Source: Candidatus Kuenenia stuttgartensis (GTDB lineage Bacteria > Planctomycetota > Planctomycetia > Isosphaerales > Isosphaeraceae). Taken from it: DNA of 6,629 bases. Of this stretch, positions 6,390 through 6,629 are shown in pieces (position 1 is the stretch's first letter; the number at the start of each line of letters is the position of its first letter). The stretch is taken from NCBI GenBank assembly GCA_945872325.1, contig CAMBZY010000185.1:1-6629 (forward strand), given 5' to 3'. The position numbers and the translations under genes are program-made. The notes under the pieces are model-generated. The model made no database searches. It saw only the letters and a list, made by a program, of their open reading frames with translations, and was not told the DNA's origin.

Positions 6390-6629
6390 TTACGGCTTCG
6401 AATCTCCTCGATTTTCATTGATTCGGCGCTGGAGGATCAGCCTGGAATCTCTCCAATGGCGACGTACAGTCCTGCCGCTCACGTTCAGAATTTCGGCCAC
6501 TTCATCTGACGTAAAGCCTCCGTAATACATCATTTCAAACACATCCTGCTCAAACCTTGGAAGGCTTTCAACCGACTCGTGAAAATCGACCCATTCCTCA
6601 ATCGTGATCGGTGCTCCGGAGTTAAACTT
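6390..6629 (-). CDS. Sigma-70/ECF-like RNA polymerase sigma factor, C-terminal region 4 (5' end outside window)
   Basis: The frame is open from the right edge to TAA at 6390-6392, giving the last 79 residues. They contain a sigma region 4 helix-turn-helix: LPRFEQDVFEMMYYGGFTSD leads into EVAEILNVSGRTVRRHWRDS, with the recognition helix at SGRTVRRHW, followed by a short basic tail ending in DSKP. This region would contact the -35 element of target promoters. The style (FxMMYYGGFT... TVRRHWRxSRLxL) matches the ECF sigma factors that are numerous in planctomycetes. Region 2, which would settle the subgroup, lies to the right of the window. It is codirectional with the operon and ends 254 bases before it, so control of the operon by this factor is possible but unproven. 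Other HTH regulators of the LuxR type are less likely because of the VFEMMYYGG lead-in. Confidence 0.78.
   Translation of the reverse strand, partial: KFNSGAPITIEEWVDFHESVESLPRFEQDVFEMMYYGGFTSDEVAEILNVSGRTVRRHWRDSRLILQRRINENRGDSKP

Overview
The window looks like a stretch of a planctomycete-type chromosome. Three things suggest this: a secreted PQQ-type sugar dehydrogenase fused to a two-heme cytochrome c module, an ECF-like sigma region 4 of the kind common in that phylum (YYGGFTSDEVAEIL... TVRRHW), and moderate GC with mixed start signals. The phylum is an inference from protein style, not a proven assignment. All six supported genes lie on the minus strand, so the window reads right to left.

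Layout in transcription order: (1) 6629-6390, the 3' end of a sigma-70/ECF-like sigma factor cut by the right edge; (2) 6389-6136, a 254-base gap with no convincing gene; (3) 6135-4951, a drug/metabolite-transporter (EamA) membrane protein with unusual hydrophilic tails at both ends; (4) 4941-4609, a 110-residue TMEM14-family membrane protein; (5) 4600-3095, a double-NBD ATPase of the RbsA/MglA sugar-import family; (6) 3076-2117, its RbsC-type permease; (7) 2116-1959, a 158-base gap with an AT-rich inverted repeat; (8) 1958-3, a PQQ-type glucose/sorbosone dehydrogenase with a C-terminal cytochrome c domain, cut by the left edge.

Genes 3 to 6 are separated by only 9, 8 and 18 bases and are very probably one operon. 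The dehydrogenase may be read from the same transcript or from its own promoter in the 158-base gap. A reasonable reading is a carbohydrate-handling locus: sugar oxidation outside the cytoplasmic membrane with electrons passed to heme c, together with ATP-driven uptake of a sugar or sugar-like compound. The two small-molecule membrane proteins (EamA and TMEM14) have no assigned substrate. No periplasmic sugar-binding protein is present in the window, although the ABC importer would need one. No RNA genes, CRISPR arrays, insertion sequences or attachment sites were seen.
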